Assembly: GCF_965363235.1 (NCBI RefSeq)
Contig: NC_134843.1
Span: 89,003,795-89,067,794, forward strand
From: Mytilus galloprovincialis
Lineage: Eukaryota; Mollusca; Bivalvia; Mytilida; Mytilidae
DNA length: 64,000 bases
Direction of reading: 5' to 3'
Under the pieces are notes generated by a model. That model worked only from the letters and a program-made list of their open reading frames with translations. It searched no databases and had not been told where the DNA came from. This document shows, one piece after another, positions 60,499 to 64,000 of the stretch. Within the stretch, counting starts at the first letter, position 1, and each line of letters begins with the position of its first letter. Position numbers and translations under genes: made by a program.

Positions 60499-63400
60499 TT
60501 ACTGTTTTCCTGGTGCTCCATATGGGTACGGGTTATCACTGTATGGTGGTGGGACAGCTTCTCCAGAGGGATAGGGTTGAGGTGGATATCCTGGCTGTGC
60601 TGGATATCCTGGCTGTGCTGGGTAACCTGGTTGAGCTGGATATCCTTGTTGTGTAGGATAGCCTGCCGGTGGTGGATAGCCTGGTTGCTGGGGTTGTTGA
60701 TATCCAGGTTGTTGTCCAGGATACTGGTTTGGAGCTGGTTGAGCGGCCATTGGTATGGTATCATGCTGGTGCTGGAAAATTGTAAAATAAGAATTGATTA
60801 AATTTCATTTATCAGTATCCATGGTATGAAGGCTTTTAACAAAATGTTATAGACATTAGGAGAAATTGTGGTTACTATAGGCAGATGGATGAATAAACAG
60901 AAAACATAATCACTTTATTTAATGCCCAAGAAACACATGTCCTCAATTTTTGAATTCATTCATACATTTTTGTATTACCGTATTCAAAATTATCAGACAA
61001 AATGTTGTTCTACAAAAATCATCACTACTTCACCTTTCTTTTGATTCCTAAATACTAAAATATATTCTACTTAGTTTGATATTTACACCTATGCATAGGA
61101 ACTATTTGTTTTTCAGGTATGTTCTTTTTTTATGAGGCCGTAGTCATGGTTGTGGGTGGTGTTTCATCCTACTTATCAACCCCAATATTTTGCCCTAAAC
61201 TTTATAGTAACATATGATATTTGCTGCCAAGTTCTTTTACTTATATATTCATGTGCCCCATGGTTGTCTGCCTAAATCATACCAGTTTGCAAAGAATTCC
61301 ACTCAAATTAATGCTAGGGGGGCGTCTTAAACTTGCAGTAAGATGAGGTTTTTTTTGTCCATGTTGAAGGCCTCACTGTGTCTTTGAGATGAGCAACAGC
61401 CAAAAAATGCTGTTCTTTTGCTTTTTGTGTTTTTTGCTGTGCATGTACTGATTTTATATTATAGATGGATACCCCATTTCTTTTCTTTTCTTTTCTATAA
61501 CAATAACATCAAATGCTTATTTCAGATTGTCTGCATCCTCTAAAAGATTGCAATAATGATCGATAATGCACTGAGAGAATTTTTGTCCAAATCCTCTACA
61601 CCAATGGCAATAATTCACTGAAAGAATTTTTTTTTAATCTAAGACAATACCACCCCTACCCTTACTTTAGATTGGCTACGTCTTATACAAAGTTATAATG
61701 ACCAGTGACCATCTCATACTGATAGCATTACTGGAAAATCAGAAATTATTGTCATTTTTTTATTTTTGCGAAAAATGCGACAGGGGTTTTAATTTCAATA
61801 ATCTAACATGTCTAAACTCACATTTTTTAATATGAATTAAGCAGGATTTTTCTTCATATAAAAAAAAAATACATTTTAGTCTAAAATTACAAAATCGCAT
61901 TAAAAAATGTACACAATAATTTCTGAATTGACAGTACTGTGGATTCATTATTATTTGTTGGATACCAATTTTCATGGATTTTGTAGATACAGGTGAACCA
62001 CGAAATCAAATGTTCAACGAATACTAAATTTTCTACAGGCTTTATGCAGAACATGCAAGTTTTCCTGAATCCACAAAAAATTGATACCCACGAAAATAAA
62101 TGAATCTACAGAATGTTAATCTTAATTATGCAACACCTTCAGTACCGATCCTCTGGATTGTCCACGGCTTCTACGGTAAAAGTAAAACACTGCAAACACA
62201 ATGAGACCAATCACCACCACAGCTGCAATGGCCCCCAGAATTTTGGCGAGGGATGACGCTGATATCACTCTGTTTTCGTCACTGTTGTCACCACACTGAT
62301 TATAGCCATCATACTGAAGTCTTTTAGATATACACTGTCCTAGTCGACATTTAAAGTCATTAGTCCCATTACAAACACCTAAATAAAATTTAAAAAAAAG
62401 AAATTCTCAACTGAATATTAAATAGAGATTGAGTCATTAAGAAAGTAGTTTACTAATAAGTCTATAGGGAAATCATGTATGTTTGCATATACCTTATATA
62501 CAGGGACCTAAATCAAGAACTATATAGAAAAGTGATACTACCAAAATTCATACTTGATCTGAGGTTTGTGGCAATAACCATTGTTGTAAGTTTCATAATA
62601 TTTGGTTGAGGCAAATTTAAGTTAGAGAATGAAAAGAAAAGTATCAGAATCAGGTGACTCCACCAAAATTAAAACTTGATCTGTGTTATATATGGTAATA
62701 ACCATTGTGTATAAGATTTATAACATTTGGTAAAGGCAAACTTCAGGTAGAGAATAGAAACAAAATATTCAGCAATTTTTCATTTGTAAAGAGGCATAAC
62801 TCTTGAAAGGATGTAATGATGCCACCCAATTTCAAACTTGATCTTTTTTTTTTTTGGTAATAAGGATCATGTGCAAGTTTCATAACATTTGGTTGAGCAA
62901 ACTAAAGTAAGAGAACAGAAACCAATTTTGAGACATACAGACATGTGGACGCACATACATTAGGGTAAAATTTAAAATTATGAAGGTTTCCAATTTTAAA
63001 CATTTATCCAAGGGATAAAATCGTGATCAGAGAGAATAAAACAATGGAAATTATTCTTTCTGTAATCATGCTTTCATCTCCTGACTTGTGGCAAGTGATA
63101 AAGTAATTACCCTAATCTAGATTTTAAAGACTAATATTGTGAGACGTTAAAGTCATATAAAGCTGCTAATTAAAAAAAAATTGATGTATTTGTTTTTATA
63201 ACTAAACATGCTGAATGGATAGTTTTCATTATAAAACTTATGTACATACACTTTGTTTTGAAGAAAATTCTATTATTTGTCAACATTTAGAAGAAGTTTA
63301 CTTTTTTTTAAGTGCTTGCTTCCAGGAAGCCATTAGCCGAAATATTTTCCATATGCAAGTGACCTTAGCGTGTCCCTTCTCATAAAAATCTGTTGATCGC

Positions 63401-63930
63401 AATACGCATAGACCTGTCATTGAAATAAACTATTATCCGATTGTACATGTTATACACATGCTCAATATCCATGCTCCTTTGTTGATTGTTTACTATGAGG
63501 TGACAATCGGTAAACTACGGCTTCAAAACAAGGTAATTAATTAGCTGCCATATTTTTTAAATCATAACAGACAGAGACAAAAAAAAAAGACCATGAAGAC
63601 AATTATATAAAACTTTTGCGTAAAAAATTTATTCCTTATAGACAGTGTTATGGATGACGCTTTAGTTTCCAGAAACAAAGATATGTTTCATAATTTCCTG
63701 TTTTCCAGGAGAATAGAAGAAATTTTTGTGGAGAACACTGTATTAAAGTGACTTTTATATTAGCAACTAAGTTGTATTCTTTATACCTGAATGAAAAGAA
63801 GTAAAATACAGGGAAAATCCATCATCCTGTCTGGTATAGTCACTTTTGAACTTCAAAGTTAGGTACTGTCCTGTGGTGTAAAATGCACGTTTAGGTTCAT
63901 CTTCTCCACATATCTTGTCATGTCGTAAAC
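60499..63930 (-). CDS. Paralogue of the CUB/LDLa/PPxY membrane protein, 3' exons (5' part outside window)
   Basis: Exons 63787-63930, 62137-62378 and 60499-60771 join in phases 1 and 0, exactly as in the plus-strand paralogue. The first encodes the second half of a CUB domain (KICGEDEPKRAFYTTGQYLT). The second encodes the degenerate LDLR-A module ([23 protein letters not shown]), a transmembrane helix (ILGAIAAVVVIGLIVFAVFY) and basic YRRSRGQ. The third encodes a cytosolic tail with repeats of GYPAQP and a C-terminus VPPPYSDNPYPYGAPGKQ. Both paralogues keep the PPPY motif and the final KQ. The N-terminal exons lie beyond 64000. The acceptor before HQHDTMAAQ shows that the ATG at 60750 is internal, not a start. 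Confidence 0.87.
61938..62115. mobile_element. Small 'ttttcgtggat' MITE, copy 4
   Basis: 'tgtggattcattattatttg' at the left and 'cacgaaaataaatgaatcta' at the right, with 'ggtgaaccacgaaatcaaat' inside. It ends about 20 bp from the donor of the LDLa/TM exon of the minus-strand gene. Confidence 0.65.
62520..62965. repeat. Diverged tandem repeat in the paralogue's intron
   Basis: About three units of roughly 125-150 bp sharing 'caaaattcatacttgatctg', 'taataaccattgt' and 'cataacatttggttgag', followed by 'gagacatacagacatgtgga'. This is again a tandem-core plus ACAG-type tail layout. Confidence 0.55.
63300..63600. repeat. Possible interspersed repeat in the paralogue's intron
   Basis: GC content rises locally and the stretch ('ggaagccattagccgaaata', 'ctatgaggtgacaatcggta') looks like a mussel repeat. 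Not coding as far as I can see. Confidence 0.3.
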
Positions 63931-64000
63931 CTAGAAAAAACAAAGCATAATTGTAATACAATTTTTACATGTATATAGTTCATGATAGTTATCGAGATAA

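Noticed and set aside
60577..60801. Tryptophan-rich plus-strand frame
   Set aside because: Antisense of the GYPAQP-repeat coding exon of the minus-strand gene.
1..64000. tRNA or rRNA genes
   Set aside because: I looked for B-box-like GGTTCGAATCC words and rRNA-like blocks and saw none convincing; a covariance-model scan would settle it.

Overview
This window is eukaryotic nuclear DNA. It is AT-rich, its genes are split by GT-AG introns, and it is dense with interspersed repeats. The repeats (tandem-core elements ending in ACGG-type microsatellites, a 'gatgtggtatgattgccaat' element, 'ctcacctggccc' elements) and the gene content point to a bivalve mollusc, most likely a Mytilus mussel. That species call is inference from repeat recognition, not from a search.

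Five protein-coding loci are supported. (1) 1-785, minus: a broken copy of a carbohydrate sulfotransferase. (2) 4709-8296, minus: an intact two-exon type II membrane carbohydrate sulfotransferase of about 398 aa; copies 1 and 2 are a tandem duplication. (3) 11925-37813, minus: mitochondrial-type arginyl-tRNA synthetase (RARS2), reconstructed as 19 exons with consistent phases and about 620 codons. (4) 37947-48428, plus: a single-pass membrane protein with signal peptide, one CUB domain, a degenerate LDLR-A module, a transmembrane helix and a Pro/Gln/Gly/Tyr-rich tail ending in a PPPY motif. (5) 60499-63930, minus: the 3' part of a paralogue of gene 4, running off the right edge.

Layout: genes 3 and 4 appear to be head to head, with about 133 bp between the proposed start codons and an ETS-like ACTTCCG site inside. 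Genes 4 and 5 are tail to tail, separated by about 12 kb that holds a decayed LINE and bivalve repeats. RARS2 introns carry most of the unusual DNA: an 84-copy array of a 48-bp unit (16645-20676), a 51-bp in-frame triplication of an exon-intron junction (about 26420-26530), and a 1.9-kb terminal-inverted-repeat element (27146-29021). Intron 1 holds a nest of foldback elements and MITEs. Introns 1 and 3 of gene 4 hold two copies of a long foldback transposon with TA duplications, and intron 1 also holds a reverse-transcriptase remnant.

I see no CRISPR array, operon, rRNA or convincing tRNA gene. The most interesting items are the head-to-head gene pair, the paralogous CUB/LDLa/PPxY receptors, the splice-donor triplication, the higher-order 48-bp array, and the foldback elements with serial GACTT/AAGTC palindromes. 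Exon boundaries were set by eye from splice consensus, phase and remembered family sequence; they need transcript support.
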